Source: Cytobacillus praedii
GTDB taxonomy: Bacteria > Bacillota > Bacilli > Bacillales > Cytobacillaceae
NCBI RefSeq assembly: GCF_001439605.1
Contig: NZ_LMBX01000033.1
Span: 1 to 54,582, forward strand
Direction: 5' to 3'
Length of the DNA stretch: 54,582 bases
The position numbers were made by a program, and so were the translations under genes. The notes under the pieces were generated by a model. It was not told where the DNA came from. It ran no database searches and was given only the letters and a program-made list of their open reading frames with translations. Positions within the stretch are counted from its first letter, which is position 1. Every line of letters begins with the position of its first letter. This document shows, piece after piece, positions 43,651 through 52,787 of the stretch.

Positions 43651-44826
43651 GTGAATCATTGTGATGTATTAATCATTGGCGGTGGAATCATAGGCTGTTC
43701 AATTGCCTATTATACTTCTAAATCGGGTATGGATGTAGCGATACTCGAGAAAGGAGAATTTGTCAGCGGAACCTCATCCAGGTGTGACGGAAACATTCTC
43801 GCTATTGATAAAGATCCAGGCTTTGATAGTCAAATGTCTCTAGTCAGTCAGAAATTAGTTGATGATTTAAGTAAGGAATTAGCTCATACATTTGAATATC
43901 GTGCACCAGGAAGCATTCTTGTTTGTGAGACAGATGAAGAGATGGAGGCAGCTCAGAAATGGGTGGACCGCCAAAAAGCCGCGGGTCTTCCATTCCGCAT
44001 GCTTGACAGACAGGACATCCGTCAGGAATCAAAGTTTTTTGCGGATGATTTATTGGGCGGACTCGAATGTGCAACGGACTCTACGGTTAACCCCTATCTT
44101 CTTGCCTTTTCACTGCTCGATGCAGCCAAGAAATTCGGGGCTAAAGCGTATAAGCAAACTGAAGTTCAAGCAATGAAAAAGGAGGACAAGGGGTCCTTCA
44201 CTGTAGAAACATCAAAAGGAGTTTTTACAGCAAATCATGTTGTGAATGCAGCAGGAATATGGGCTCCGTATTTAGGAGAGATGCTAGACCTGTCCATTCC
44301 GATACAGCCAAGAAAAGGCCATATTATTGTAGCATCCAGGCAGCAGCATGTGGGTTCTAGAAAGGTAATGGAGTTTGGTTACTTAATTTCTAAATTTGGC
44401 GGGAAGCGCCATGTGGATCCTTTAACCGAAAAGTATGGGGTCGCACTTGTTTTTGAACCAACGGAAAGTCAAAACTTTCTTATAGGCAGCAGCAGGGAGT
44501 TCGTTGGATTTAATACAAAAGTGAATAACGAGGTACTGAAATGCATTGCTAATCGAGCCATACGATTTTATCCAAAAATGGTCGATATGATGGTGATTCG
44601 TTCGTATGCAGGCTTGCGCCCGTGGACAGAAGACCATTTGCCGATTGTTTCAAGGGTGGATCATATTCCTAACTATTATATTGCTGCTGGTCATGAGGGG
44701 GATGGTATTAGCCTTGCCGCTGTTACAGGGAAAGTGATAGAAGAGCTTATTAATGGGAAAGAAACATGTATTCCAGTCGAACCGCTAAGATTTAACCGTT
44801 TTACAGAAAGGGTGTTAGCGAGATGA
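43651..44826 (+). CDS. FAD-dependent DAO-family oxidase, D-hydroxyproline dehydrogenase beta
   Basis: 391 residues, GTG start after AAGGGAG. N-terminal FAD motif VLIIGGGIIGCSIAYYTSKSGMDVAILEKG. Further DAO blocks are VVNAAGIWAPYLGEML near 193, PIQPRKGHIIVA near 213 and YAGLRPWTEDHLPIV near 330, with YIAAGHEGDGISLAAVTG close to the end. It is HcnC-like, the catalytic partner of HcnB/HcnA-type subunits encoded on the other side of the regulator. It should oxidise the cis-4-hydroxy-D-proline made by the next enzyme to a pyrroline carboxylate. First gene of a plus-strand operon under a sigma-54 promoter; its stop overlaps the next start by four bases. Confidence 0.88.
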   Translation: MNHCDVLIIGGGIIGCSIAYYTSKSGMDVAILEKGEFVSGTSSRCDGNILAIDKDPGFDSQMSLVSQKLVDDLSKELAHTFEYRAPGSILVCETDEEMEAAQKWVDRQKAAGLPFRMLDRQDIRQESKFFADDLLGGLECATDSTVNPYLLAFSLLDAAKKFGAKAYKQTEVQAMKKEDKGSFTVETSKGVFTANHVVNAAGIWAPYLGEMLDLSIPIQPRKGHIIVASRQQHVGSRKVMEFGYLISKFGGKRHVDPLTEKYGVALVFEPTESQNFLIGSSREFVGFNTKVNNEVLKCIANRAIRFYPKMVDMMVIRSYAGLRPWTEDHLPIVSRVDHIPNYYIAAGHEGDGISLAAVTGKVIEELINGKETCIPVEPLRFNRFTERVLAR

Positions 44827-45863
44827 GAGCAGATAGAGTCTTTACAACCATCGATACACATACAGGGGGCAATCCAACGAGAACCGTGATTAGCGGTCTT
44901 CCAGAACTAAAGGGAGAAACAATGTCCGAAAAAATGCTCCACGTGAAAAGAGAGTTTGATTGGATTCGCAAGTTATTAATGAATGAACCAAGGGGCCATG
45001 ATGTCATGTCGGGAGCGTTATTGACCGATCCATGTCATCCCGATGCTGATATCGGTGTGATCTATATTGAAACAGGCGGATATTTGCCAATGTGCGGGCA
45101 CGACACAATAGGTGTGTGCACAGCTTTAGTAGAATCAGGGCTAATTCCTGTTCAAGAGCCCATCACTTCAATCAACTTGGATACACCTGCTGGTCTCGTA
45201 GAAGTAGAGATCACTGTTGAAAGCGGCAAAGCGAAAGAGGTGTCATTCTGTAATATCCCAGCTTTTTTATTAAAAAGTGTTTCTGTTGATGTAGAAGGGA
45301 TTGGTCGCGTTGATGCTGATATTGCATATGGAGGTAATTTCTATGCCATAATCGATGCAAAATCGGTCGGATTAGAATTAATGCCAGAGAATGCATCAGC
45401 AATTATTGAAAAAGCAATCACCATTCGAAATACGATTAACGAAGCAACAGAGATTGTTCATCCAGAACATCCATTTATACGTGGATTGACACATATAGAA
45501 TTTTTCACTGATCCGGCACATGAAGAAGCAGATGTGAAAAATACAGTCATTGTTCCTCCAGGAGGAATCGACCGCTCGCCATGTGGGACGGGAACCTCGG
45601 CTAAATTGGCAGCGCTTTACTCTAAGAAAGAAATTAGTATCGGAGAAGACTTTGTCCATGAAAGCATTGTTGGCTCACTATTCCGAGGCTGTGTTCTTAA
45701 GGAATCAGACGTCAGCGGAGTGTCAGCAGTTGTGACGCGAATTGCTGGATCAGCCTGGCTCATGGGTATGCATAAATTCTTTTATAACGAAGATGATCCG
45801 CTTAAAGAAGGGTTTCTCCTCATTCCCCCAATGGAGGAACATGAAATGGAGGACGTGAAATGA
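44823..45863 (+). CDS. proline racemase family enzyme, probable 4-hydroxyproline 2-epimerase
   Basis: 346 residues. Both catalytic cysteines of a two-base racemase are present: Cys91 in MCGHDTIG and Cys254 in DRSPCGTGTSA. Other family blocks are FTTIDTHTGGNPTRTV at the start and MNEPRGHDVMSGALL near 53. Racemases with both cysteines interconvert L- and D-forms of proline or 4-hydroxyproline; dehydratases of the family replace one. The neighbouring oxidase, deaminase and aldehyde dehydrogenase favour trans-4-hydroxy-L-proline as substrate. Overlaps both neighbours by four bases, so translation is coupled. Confidence 0.88.
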   Translation: MRADRVFTTIDTHTGGNPTRTVISGLPELKGETMSEKMLHVKREFDWIRKLLMNEPRGHDVMSGALLTDPCHPDADIGVIYIETGGYLPMCGHDTIGVCTALVESGLIPVQEPITSINLDTPAGLVEVEITVESGKAKEVSFCNIPAFLLKSVSVDVEGIGRVDADIAYGGNFYAIIDAKSVGLELMPENASAIIEKAITIRNTINEATEIVHPEHPFIRGLTHIEFFTDPAHEEADVKNTVIVPPGGIDRSPCGTGTSAKLAALYSKKEISIGEDFVHESIVGSLFRGCVLKESDVSGVSAVVTRIAGSAWLMGMHKFFYNEDDPLKEGFLLIPPMEEHEMEDVK

Positions 45864-46801
45864 AAATTCAGAAGGCGTTTACCTCAACAGATGTCCATGT
45901 AGCAGGAGAGGCGTTTCGTATTATTAAAGATGCACCATTTATTTATTATCAAAGCTTGCCTCAATTAGATGAAGAATTTCCTCATATATATGCGGATATG
46001 ATTAAGCTCTTACTGAATGAACCGCGTGGGTTTGCAGGTTTAAATGGCTGTTTAGTTGTTCCCCCATTTAGTCGTGAAGCGGATGCAGCTGTTGTATTTT
46101 TTACTCATGAAGGAACAGTTCCTTTCCAATATGGCGGTGCAGTTGCAGTAATTACCGCTCTACTGGAGTGTGGTCATTTGCCTCCAAAAAAGTCCAATGA
46201 ATATAAACTGGAAACAGTAAGCGGCATCATTTCTGTACGGGCAATGGTAGAAAATGATGAGGTTATTTCAGTTGAATTAATAAGTGAGCCCTGTCAAGTG
46301 GTTCAAACAAATATACCATATAAAAATACCCATTATACCCTTGTGCAAGCAGACCAATTATATGCCATTTTTAAAAAATCAGATGTCTCTTTCGAGCTCC
46401 GAATGGAGGATTTAGCTGAAGTGCAAAAATGGGGGCAGGAAGTGAATAAGGCCCTTAATTCAGACCAATCGATTAAAGAGGCTGTTTTAATGGATGATTC
46501 GTTCTTGCCAAATGGACGAATCAAAACGCTTACCTTCCGAAAAGACAATTTCATTGTGCGCTCCCCTGGCTTTGGAACAACCGCTGCCTGCTACACCAGT
46601 TTACTTGATGACAGAGAATTCTCCATGAATCAACCGTTTAAAAATGAAAGTATTTTTAATAGCTTCATAACCGTTCAATTAGCTAATCAATCAGAGAGCG
46701 GTTACCAGTTTTCTTTAACAAGCCGTGGTTTTATTACTGGGATGCAGACATTTGTTTTAGATCCAACAGATCCGCTGGCTGCAGGTTTTTTATTAAAGTA
46801 A
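45860..46801 (+). CDS. proline racemase paralogue lacking both catalytic cysteines
   Basis: 313 residues. Clearly the same fold as the previous gene product: FTSTDVHVAGEAFRII, LLNEPRGFAGLNGCLVV and a C-terminal GMQTFVLDPTDPLAAGFLLK similar to the neighbour's GMHKFFYNEDDPLKEGFLL. At the first active site CGHD is replaced by YGGA (Tyr91), and at the second SPCGTGT is replaced by SPGFGTT (Gly237). It also has no compensating Ser or Thr in line. It therefore cannot work as a two-base racemase. It might be a partner subunit of the active enzyme, a lyase with other residues, or a binding protein. The reading frame is intact and translation-coupled, so it is unlikely to be a dead gene. Confidence 0.82.
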   Translation: MKIQKAFTSTDVHVAGEAFRIIKDAPFIYYQSLPQLDEEFPHIYADMIKLLLNEPRGFAGLNGCLVVPPFSREADAAVVFFTHEGTVPFQYGGAVAVITALLECGHLPPKKSNEYKLETVSGIISVRAMVENDEVISVELISEPCQVVQTNIPYKNTHYTLVQADQLYAIFKKSDVSFELRMEDLAEVQKWGQEVNKALNSDQSIKEAVLMDDSFLPNGRIKTLTFRKDNFIVRSPGFGTTAACYTSLLDDREFSMNQPFKNESIFNSFITVQLANQSESGYQFSLTSRGFITGMQTFVLDPTDPLAAGFLLK

Positions 46802-46886
46802 ACTGACTGGCTGATAATCCATTCAAATAGGCAGATAAAATATAGGCTGCTGCTAAAAATAACATATAACTAGGAGGAAAAAGGAA

Positions 46887-47783
46887 ATGACAGCAATTAG
46901 AGGCGCTTACCCCGTATTAATTACACCAATGACAGATGCACAGGAGATTGATTGGGGCGGAGTAAAAAATAATGTGAATTACTTCGCAGATCAAGGTGTG
47001 GCAGGAATTGTTATTAATGGAAGCACAGGGGAGTTTGTCAGTTTATCAAAAGAAGAAAAATTTCAAATCGTTGAAACGGTTTTAAAGGAGGTAAATGGTC
47101 GTATTCCTGTCATTGTTGGAACTGCTGCCGAAACAACGAAAGAAACAATAGAATACACGAAACAGGCAGAAGCACAAGGAGCAGACTGTGCCTTAATCAT
47201 CAATTCTTATTATTGTAAACCAAAGGAAAATGAAATTTACTTCCACTTTAAAGAAATTTCAAATGCAGTAAACCTTCCAATTATGCTCTATAATAATCCA
47301 TTTACATCGGGAGTCAATATGAGTACAGACCTTATGCTGCAAATTGGAAAAGAGTGTGAAAGAGTAACACACATTAAAGAATCAAGTGGAGAGATTACGA
47401 AAGTAAGAGACTTAGCAAGAAAAGGAAAAGGGGACTTTGAAGTTTTCTGCGGGGCAGAAGAGCTTGTTATGGAGTCTTATTTTGTTGGTGCAACAGGTTG
47501 GATTTCAGTTGCAGGGAATATTGTGCCAAAGCTTGTAACGGACATGTTTAATCATTTTCAAAATGGAGAGCTTGAAGAAGCATGGGCAATCAATGACCGC
47601 ATTCTGCCACTTTGCGCTTTCCTGGAAGGATCAGGGAAATATGTACAAATCGTAAAAAGAGCAATGGAATTAACTGGTCAAGCAGGAGGACCATCTCGTC
47701 ACCCTCGATTAGGACTATCCCCAGAAGAGGATCAAAAGCTTAAAGATATATTGTCAAGCCTGGCTGTTGCCACAAGAGTGTAG
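46887..47783 (+). CDS. DapA-family deaminase/lyase of hydroxyproline breakdown
   Basis: 298 residues, a TIM-barrel class I aldolase of the dihydrodipicolinate synthase family. It has GSTGEF near residue 46, the Schiff-base lysine Lys164 in HIKESSGE and the YNNP tyrosine near 136. In hydroxyproline pathways this family member turns 1-pyrroline-4-hydroxy-2-carboxylate into 2-oxoglutarate semialdehyde with loss of ammonia. The neighbours fit that role better than lysine synthesis. AGGAGG lies upstream, after an 85-base gap; no terminator was seen in the gap, so the operon probably continues. Confidence 0.86.
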   Translation: MTAIRGAYPVLITPMTDAQEIDWGGVKNNVNYFADQGVAGIVINGSTGEFVSLSKEEKFQIVETVLKEVNGRIPVIVGTAAETTKETIEYTKQAEAQGADCALIINSYYCKPKENEIYFHFKEISNAVNLPIMLYNNPFTSGVNMSTDLMLQIGKECERVTHIKESSGEITKVRDLARKGKGDFEVFCGAEELVMESYFVGATGWISVAGNIVPKLVTDMFNHFQNGELEEAWAINDRILPLCAFLEGSGKYVQIVKRAMELTGQAGGPSRHPRLGLSPEEDQKLKDILSSLAVATRV

Positions 47784-47821
47784 CAGTTTAAATGAGTCTA
47801 TCTTAAAAGGAGGCGTATCAA

Positions 47822-49306
47822 TTGTTAACTGCACAAATCGAATTAAAACCAAAGGTGAAAGCTTTTCTTGAAGGAAATATTGACCTTTATATTAATGGCA
47901 AAACTGTACCGTCAGTAAGCGGAAAGAAGTTTGAAACGTTTAACCCAGCAACAGAAGAGGTTCTTGCTTTAGTAAGCGAGGCACAGGAAGAGGATGTTGA
48001 TTTAGCTGTGAAAGCTGCACGCCAGGCATTTGAGCTCGGACCTTGGCCGGATCTAAGTGCAGCTGAAAGAGCTAGATTAATTTATAAACTAGCGGATTTA
48101 ATAGAGGAAAATAGAGAAGAATTAGCACAATTGGAAGCGCTTGATAATGGAAAACCTTATCAGATTGCCCTTCAGGACGATATTCCAGCTACGGTTGAGC
48201 ATTACCGTTATTATGCAGGCTGGGCTACGAAAATACTAGGCCAGACATTTCCGATATCAAAGGATTACTTAAACTATACAAGACATGAACCAATTGGGGT
48301 TGTCGGTCAGATTATCCCATGGAATTATCCTTTAGTCATGTCAGCCTGGAAAATGGGTGCTGCACTTGCTACAGGATGTACGATTGTGATTAAACCAGCA
48401 GAACAGACGCCATTATCTCTTTTATACACCGCTCAGCTCTATAAAGAAGCAGGCTTCCCGGATGGAGTTGTTAATTTTGTACCAGGATTTGGCCAAACAG
48501 CCGGCGCAGCGATTGTTAATCATCCTGATGTCGATAAGGTTGCCTTTACAGGCTCTACCGTTACTGGAAAATATATTATGCGTCAGGCGGCTGAAACGAT
48601 TAAGAATATTACACTAGAGCTTGGAGGAAAATCTCCTAACATAATTATGGAGGATGCTGATTTATCAGAAGCCATTCCAGGTGCATTTAACGGGATTATG
48701 TATAATCATGGACAAAATTGTAGTGCCGGCTCCCGAGTATTCGTACATAGAAAACACTATGATCAGGTTGTGGACCAACTTGCAGAAATGGCAAACAGTA
48801 TAAAGCTAGGGGCAGGGATGGAAACTGGAGCCGAAATGGGCCCTCTTGTTTCTGAAAGACAGCTAGAGCGTGTACTAGGGTATATTGAGAAAGGAAAAGC
48901 AGAAGGAGCAAGAGTAGCTGCAGGTGGGGAAAAGGCATTTGATAAAGGCTATTTTGTTAAGCCGACAATCTTTGCTGATGTTACAGATGAAATGACGATT
49001 GCGAAGGAAGAAATCTTTGGGCCAGTTGTTGCCGTGCTTCCATTTGATACGGTAGAGGAAGTCATTGAAAGAGCAAATAATACGCCATATGGGCTTGCTG
49101 CAGGCGTATGGACAGAGAATGTTAAAACCGCTCATTATGTAGCCAACAAATTAAAGGCGGGAACCGTATGGATCAATGATTACAATCTTGAAGATGCAGC
49201 TGCTCCGTTTGGCGGATATAAGCAATCAGGCATCGGACGTGAAATGGGCTCCTATGCACTTGATAATTATACAGAAGTGAAATGTGTATGGGTTAAATTG
49301 AAGTAA
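47822..49306 (+). CDS. aldehyde dehydrogenase, probable 2-oxoglutarate semialdehyde dehydrogenase
   Basis: 494 residues, TTG start seven bases after AAGGAGG. Typical ALDH blocks: IIPWNYPLVMSAWKMG near 162, GSTVTGK near 240, catalytic Glu266 in LELGGKSPN and Cys300 in GQNCSAGSR. It oxidises an aldehyde with NAD(P)+ to the acid. In this operon the natural substrate is 2-oxoglutarate semialdehyde, giving 2-oxoglutarate for the citric acid cycle. Lies 38 bases after the deaminase gene. Confidence 0.88.
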   Translation: MLTAQIELKPKVKAFLEGNIDLYINGKTVPSVSGKKFETFNPATEEVLALVSEAQEEDVDLAVKAARQAFELGPWPDLSAAERARLIYKLADLIEENREELAQLEALDNGKPYQIALQDDIPATVEHYRYYAGWATKILGQTFPISKDYLNYTRHEPIGVVGQIIPWNYPLVMSAWKMGAALATGCTIVIKPAEQTPLSLLYTAQLYKEAGFPDGVVNFVPGFGQTAGAAIVNHPDVDKVAFTGSTVTGKYIMRQAAETIKNITLELGGKSPNIIMEDADLSEAIPGAFNGIMYNHGQNCSAGSRVFVHRKHYDQVVDQLAEMANSIKLGAGMETGAEMGPLVSERQLERVLGYIEKGKAEGARVAAGGEKAFDKGYFVKPTIFADVTDEMTIAKEEIFGPVVAVLPFDTVEEVIERANNTPYGLAAGVWTENVKTAHYVANKLKAGTVWINDYNLEDAAAPFGGYKQSGIGREMGSYALDNYTEVKCVWVKLK

Positions 49307-49453
49307 TAGGTATCGGTCCTTCTTAACTTAACAAATGAGGAGCGGGCAGCTTCCTTTACGAGGCTATCCGTACCCTCTTAAATGAGCTAATTTTTTTTGG
49401 TTTTATAAGTCTGAAAATTCACATGATTCAATTAATCGAAAGGACGGCATTCG

Positions 49454-50920
49454 ATGGAAAAAATAGTAGATTGGGCAGTTGGACAAGTATGGAGTCTTGG
49501 GTTAGTCGTTTTTGCACTCGGAGCAGGATTGTTTTTCTCGATAGCCACACGTTTTGTGCAAATAAGATATTTTAAAGAAATGATTAAATTGTTATTTGAA
49601 GGAAAGAGTTCAGAAACAGGCGTATCCTCCTTTCAGGCATTTTGTATGGCCCTTGCCGGCCGAGTGGGAATTGGAAATATAGCAGGGGTTGCCACGGCTA
49701 TTGCTTTTGGCGGGCCTGGAGCTGTATTTTGGATGTGGATTATGGCTTTGTTAGGAGGAGCGAGTGCTTTTATCGAATCAACCTTAGCCCAGGTTTATAA
49801 AATCAAAGAAGGAAATCAATATCGTGGGGGTACACCTTATTTTATTGAAAAAGGGTTAAAGATAAAGTGGTTTGCTGCATTGGTTGCGATTGTTGTAACT
49901 CTCTGCTATGGAATATTAGTACCTGGTATACAGGCAAATACAATAGCGGCAGGATTTGAAAATACAGCAGGCATTCATAAAAGTATTACTGGAATCGTTT
50001 TAGTCCTTTTACTTGGAATAATCATTTTCGGAGGAGTAAAAAGAATTGCAACTGTGGCAGAAAAAGTAGTTCCTTTTATGGCATTAGGGTATGTCGTTGT
50101 AACCTTTATTATTTTATTTGCGAATGTGACTGAGGTTCCGGCAATGTTTGCTCTCATTATCACGAGCGCTTTTGGAACAAACGAGCTATTTGGTGGAATT
50201 ATCGGTGCAGCGATTGCCTGGGGAGTCAAAAGAGCGGTATTTTCCAATGTAGCTGGGGTCGGTGAAGGAACTTATAGTTCTGCAGCTGCAGAAGTTTCCC
50301 ATCCAGCCAAGCAAGGGCTTGTACAAGGATTTTCTGTTTATATTGATACGATTGTTGTTTGTACAGCAACTGCCCTAATGATTCTTATTACAGGTATGTA
50401 TAGCATTACCCCGGAAGGTCAAGAACCAATCGTTGATAAAATGGCGGGCATTGAAGCAGGTCCGATTTGGACACAGGAGGCAGTTGAAAGTATTTTACCA
50501 GGAGTTGGCTCATTATTTGTTTCTATTGCAATCTTCTTCTTTGCCTTTACTACCTTAATGGCTTACTACTATATTGCTGAAACAACTCTTGTTTTTCTTG
50601 ATAAAAAACTGCAAATGAATTGGCTAAAAACAATTTTGAAAATTGTATTTCTAGGAATGGTCTACTTTGGAAGTGTTGAATCAGCATCATTATTATGGGC
50701 ACTTGGCGATCTAGGATTTGGGAGCATGGCTTGGCTCAACCTCATTGCAATTTTGCTTCTAACGAAGCCTGCAATCAAAGTATTTAAGGACTATGAAGCT
50801 CAGAAAAAAGCAGGCTTAGATCCGGTTTTTGATCCAATTAAAGTTGGAATTAAAGGGGCAGATTTCTGGGAAGAGAAATGTAAAGAAGAGAGCGATCTCA
50901 ATAATAAATCTGCAGGATAA
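49454..50920 (+). CDS. AGCS-family sodium:amino acid symporter
   Basis: 488 residues with about 10-11 membrane segments. Family hallmarks: GRVGIGNIAGVATAIAFGGPGAVFWMW near 75, the VPGIQANTIAAGFE block near 155 and GVGEGTYSSAAAEVSHPAKQGLVQG near 270. AGCS carriers import alanine, glycine or related amino acids with sodium. Being at the end of the hydroxyproline operon, it most likely imports hydroxyproline or proline; this is inferred. AAGGAC precedes the ATG. The 147-base gap before it has an imperfect hairpin, so it may be partly uncoupled from the upstream genes. Confidence 0.88.
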   Translation: MEKIVDWAVGQVWSLGLVVFALGAGLFFSIATRFVQIRYFKEMIKLLFEGKSSETGVSSFQAFCMALAGRVGIGNIAGVATAIAFGGPGAVFWMWIMALLGGASAFIESTLAQVYKIKEGNQYRGGTPYFIEKGLKIKWFAALVAIVVTLCYGILVPGIQANTIAAGFENTAGIHKSITGIVLVLLLGIIIFGGVKRIATVAEKVVPFMALGYVVVTFIILFANVTEVPAMFALIITSAFGTNELFGGIIGAAIAWGVKRAVFSNVAGVGEGTYSSAAAEVSHPAKQGLVQGFSVYIDTIVVCTATALMILITGMYSITPEGQEPIVDKMAGIEAGPIWTQEAVESILPGVGSLFVSIAIFFFAFTTLMAYYYIAETTLVFLDKKLQMNWLKTILKIVFLGMVYFGSVESASLLWALGDLGFGSMAWLNLIAILLLTKPAIKVFKDYEAQKKAGLDPVFDPIKVGIKGADFWEEKCKEESDLNNKSAG

Positions 50921-50927
50921 ATAGCTA

Positions 50928-50957
50928 AAAGCCCGTCCAGCCATCAGGACGGGCTTT
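50928..50957. terminator. bidirectional terminator
   Basis: AAAGCCCGTCC pairs exactly with GGACGGGCTTT around an eight-base loop. It ends the hydroxyproline operon and the convergent MgtC-like gene. Confidence 0.9.
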
Positions 50958-50963
50958 ACAAGT

Positions 50964-51659
50964 TCAGCTCATACTCTCTACTTCTACACTTTTAACTCCT
51001 TTTAGTTGTGAAACACTGTAATAAACATCAGTAATGCTTTTCTTCTGATTAACAGTCACAATAAGCTGGATGAGCTGCTTTTTTTCTTCTAAATCTTTAA
51101 TACGGACACGTTTAATCGATATTTTTAATTCTTTGATTGCAGAAAGGATATCCTTAATATTTTCTTTTTCCGTTACTTTAAGTTGGAGAGTAATTTCTTT
51201 TTCTCTTAATTTTCTTGGACCAACAAGTGTGATGACAAATGGAATAAATTCAACACTAATAATTAACAAGGCAACCCCTGCCATGGCTTCTATATAGAAG
51301 CCAGCACCGACAGCAATGCCAATTCCTGCCGCTCCCCAAATTAATGCAGCCGTGGTAAGGCCAGAAATGCTGTCATTTCCTCTTCTTAAAATCACCCCGG
51401 CTCCTAAAAATCCGATACCTGATACGATTTGAGCAGCAAGCCGCAACGGATCCATCGTAATGTTAATTCCTTCTTTTCCAGGAAACGCATATGCTGACTC
51501 GATTGATACAATCGTTAATAAACAGCTTACAATAGAGATAACAAGGCTTGTTTTTAATCCAACAGGCTTTCTCTTTAGCTCGCGTTCTATACCAATAACG
51601 AGACCAAGAAAAGCGGATATCCCTAATTTTATTAAAATTTCCAATTCTAAATTGCTCAT
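50964..51659 (-). CDS. MgtC/SapB family membrane protein
   Basis: 231 residues. Five hydrophobic segments in the first 145 residues, with the MgtC signature GLVIGIERELKRKPVGLKTS near 20 and IVSGIGFLGAGVILRRGN near 77. The C-terminal cytoplasmic part (about 155-231) is an ACT-like domain (TLQLKVTEKENIKDILSAIKELKIS). Members affect magnesium homeostasis or regulate other membrane proteins; the role in Bacillus is not clear. Single gene. Confidence 0.9.
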   Translation of the reverse strand: MSNLELEILIKLGISAFLGLVIGIERELKRKPVGLKTSLVISIVSCLLTIVSIESAYAFPGKEGINITMDPLRLAAQIVSGIGFLGAGVILRRGNDSISGLTTAALIWGAAGIGIAVGAGFYIEAMAGVALLIISVEFIPFVITLVGPRKLREKEITLQLKVTEKENIKDILSAIKELKISIKRVRIKDLEEKKQLIQLIVTVNQKKSITDVYYSVSQLKGVKSVEVESMS

Positions 51660-51860
51660 GACATCCCCGCTTTATAAATTTTTTGAAAAGGTATTAATGG
51701 CCTGTCTGCAGTGATACATTCCATTGTATACCCAAATATTAATTTGTTTTATGAAAATAACATTAAATATATAGGATTTTATTAAATCATAGAAAAAAGT
51801 AGTTGAAAGATATACAATAGAATAAAATTTACAGCTTAAATGAAACAAGGAGAATACAGA

Positions 51861-52787
51861 ATGTCAGGCACAAAAGTAAATCCATATGCGGTTTTGGCCA
51901 TAGGTGTCATTTCCGTTTCTACTTCAGCTATCCTCGTCAAAGTTTCAACTGCTCCATCTGGAGTGATTGCGTTTTATCGGATGTTTTTTTCTGTTCTATT
52001 TATGTTACCGGTATTCCTAATAAAATATGTTCCCGAGCTGCGGCTTATTACAAGACGGGATTGGATCTTCTCAATCGCAGCTGGCGTTTTCTTAGCATTT
52101 CACTTTATCCTATGGTTTGAATCATTAAATTACACATCTGTTGCAAGCTCGACTGTCCTGGTGACATTGCAGCCGTTGTTTGCTTTTATTGGGACTTACT
52201 TTTTCTTTAAAGAAAAGTTTTCTTGGAAAGCAATATTGAGCGGGCTAGTTGCAGTTATTGGCAGTGTCATTATAAGCTGGGGTGATTTCAAAATAAGCGG
52301 ATCTGCCCTTTTTGGAGATATGCTGGCTTTAATCGCCTGTGCGTTAGTAACAGCCTATTTAATGTTTGGCCAATCTGTAAGAAAAAGATTATCATTAGTC
52401 ACTTATACATTTGTCGTATACAGCATTAGCGCAATTACACTCTTTATCTATGTACTAATTAGGCAAGAACCTTTAGTTCCTTATGGTACTAGTGATTGGG
52501 TTTACTTTATTCTTCTAGCACTTATACCAAATTTACTTGGCCATACCTTATTTAATTGGTCGTTAAAGTGGCTTAGTACATCAACAATTTCAATGGCCAT
52601 ATTATTCGAACCGGTTGGTGCAGCGATATTAGCTTATTACTTACTACAGGAAGCAGTCGTTTGGACACAAGCCCTTGGAGGAGCCATTGTTATTGGTGGA
52701 GTTTCATTATTTTTATTAGATGAACGCAGAATCCGATTGAAGGAAATGAAGAAAAACATGATTGGGGGAGTAAAGGATGGGAGTTGA
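51861..52787 (+). CDS. EamA/DMT-family transporter
   Basis: 308 residues from ATG 51861 with AAGGAG eight bases upstream; an ATG at 51840 lacks a site. Ten hydrophobic segments in two five-helix EamA halves, with SSTVLVTLQPLFAFIGTYFFFKEK near 103 and LSTSTISMAILFEPVGAAILAYYLLQE near 245, the repeated DMT pattern. Exports or imports small metabolites; substrate unknown. Overlaps or abuts the GNAT gene that follows, so the two are one operon. Confidence 0.9.
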   Translation: MSGTKVNPYAVLAIGVISVSTSAILVKVSTAPSGVIAFYRMFFSVLFMLPVFLIKYVPELRLITRRDWIFSIAAGVFLAFHFILWFESLNYTSVASSTVLVTLQPLFAFIGTYFFFKEKFSWKAILSGLVAVIGSVIISWGDFKISGSALFGDMLALIACALVTAYLMFGQSVRKRLSLVTYTFVVYSISAITLFIYVLIRQEPLVPYGTSDWVYFILLALIPNLLGHTLFNWSLKWLSTSTISMAILFEPVGAAILAYYLLQEAVVWTQALGGAIVIGGVSLFLLDERRIRLKEMKKNMIGGVKDGS

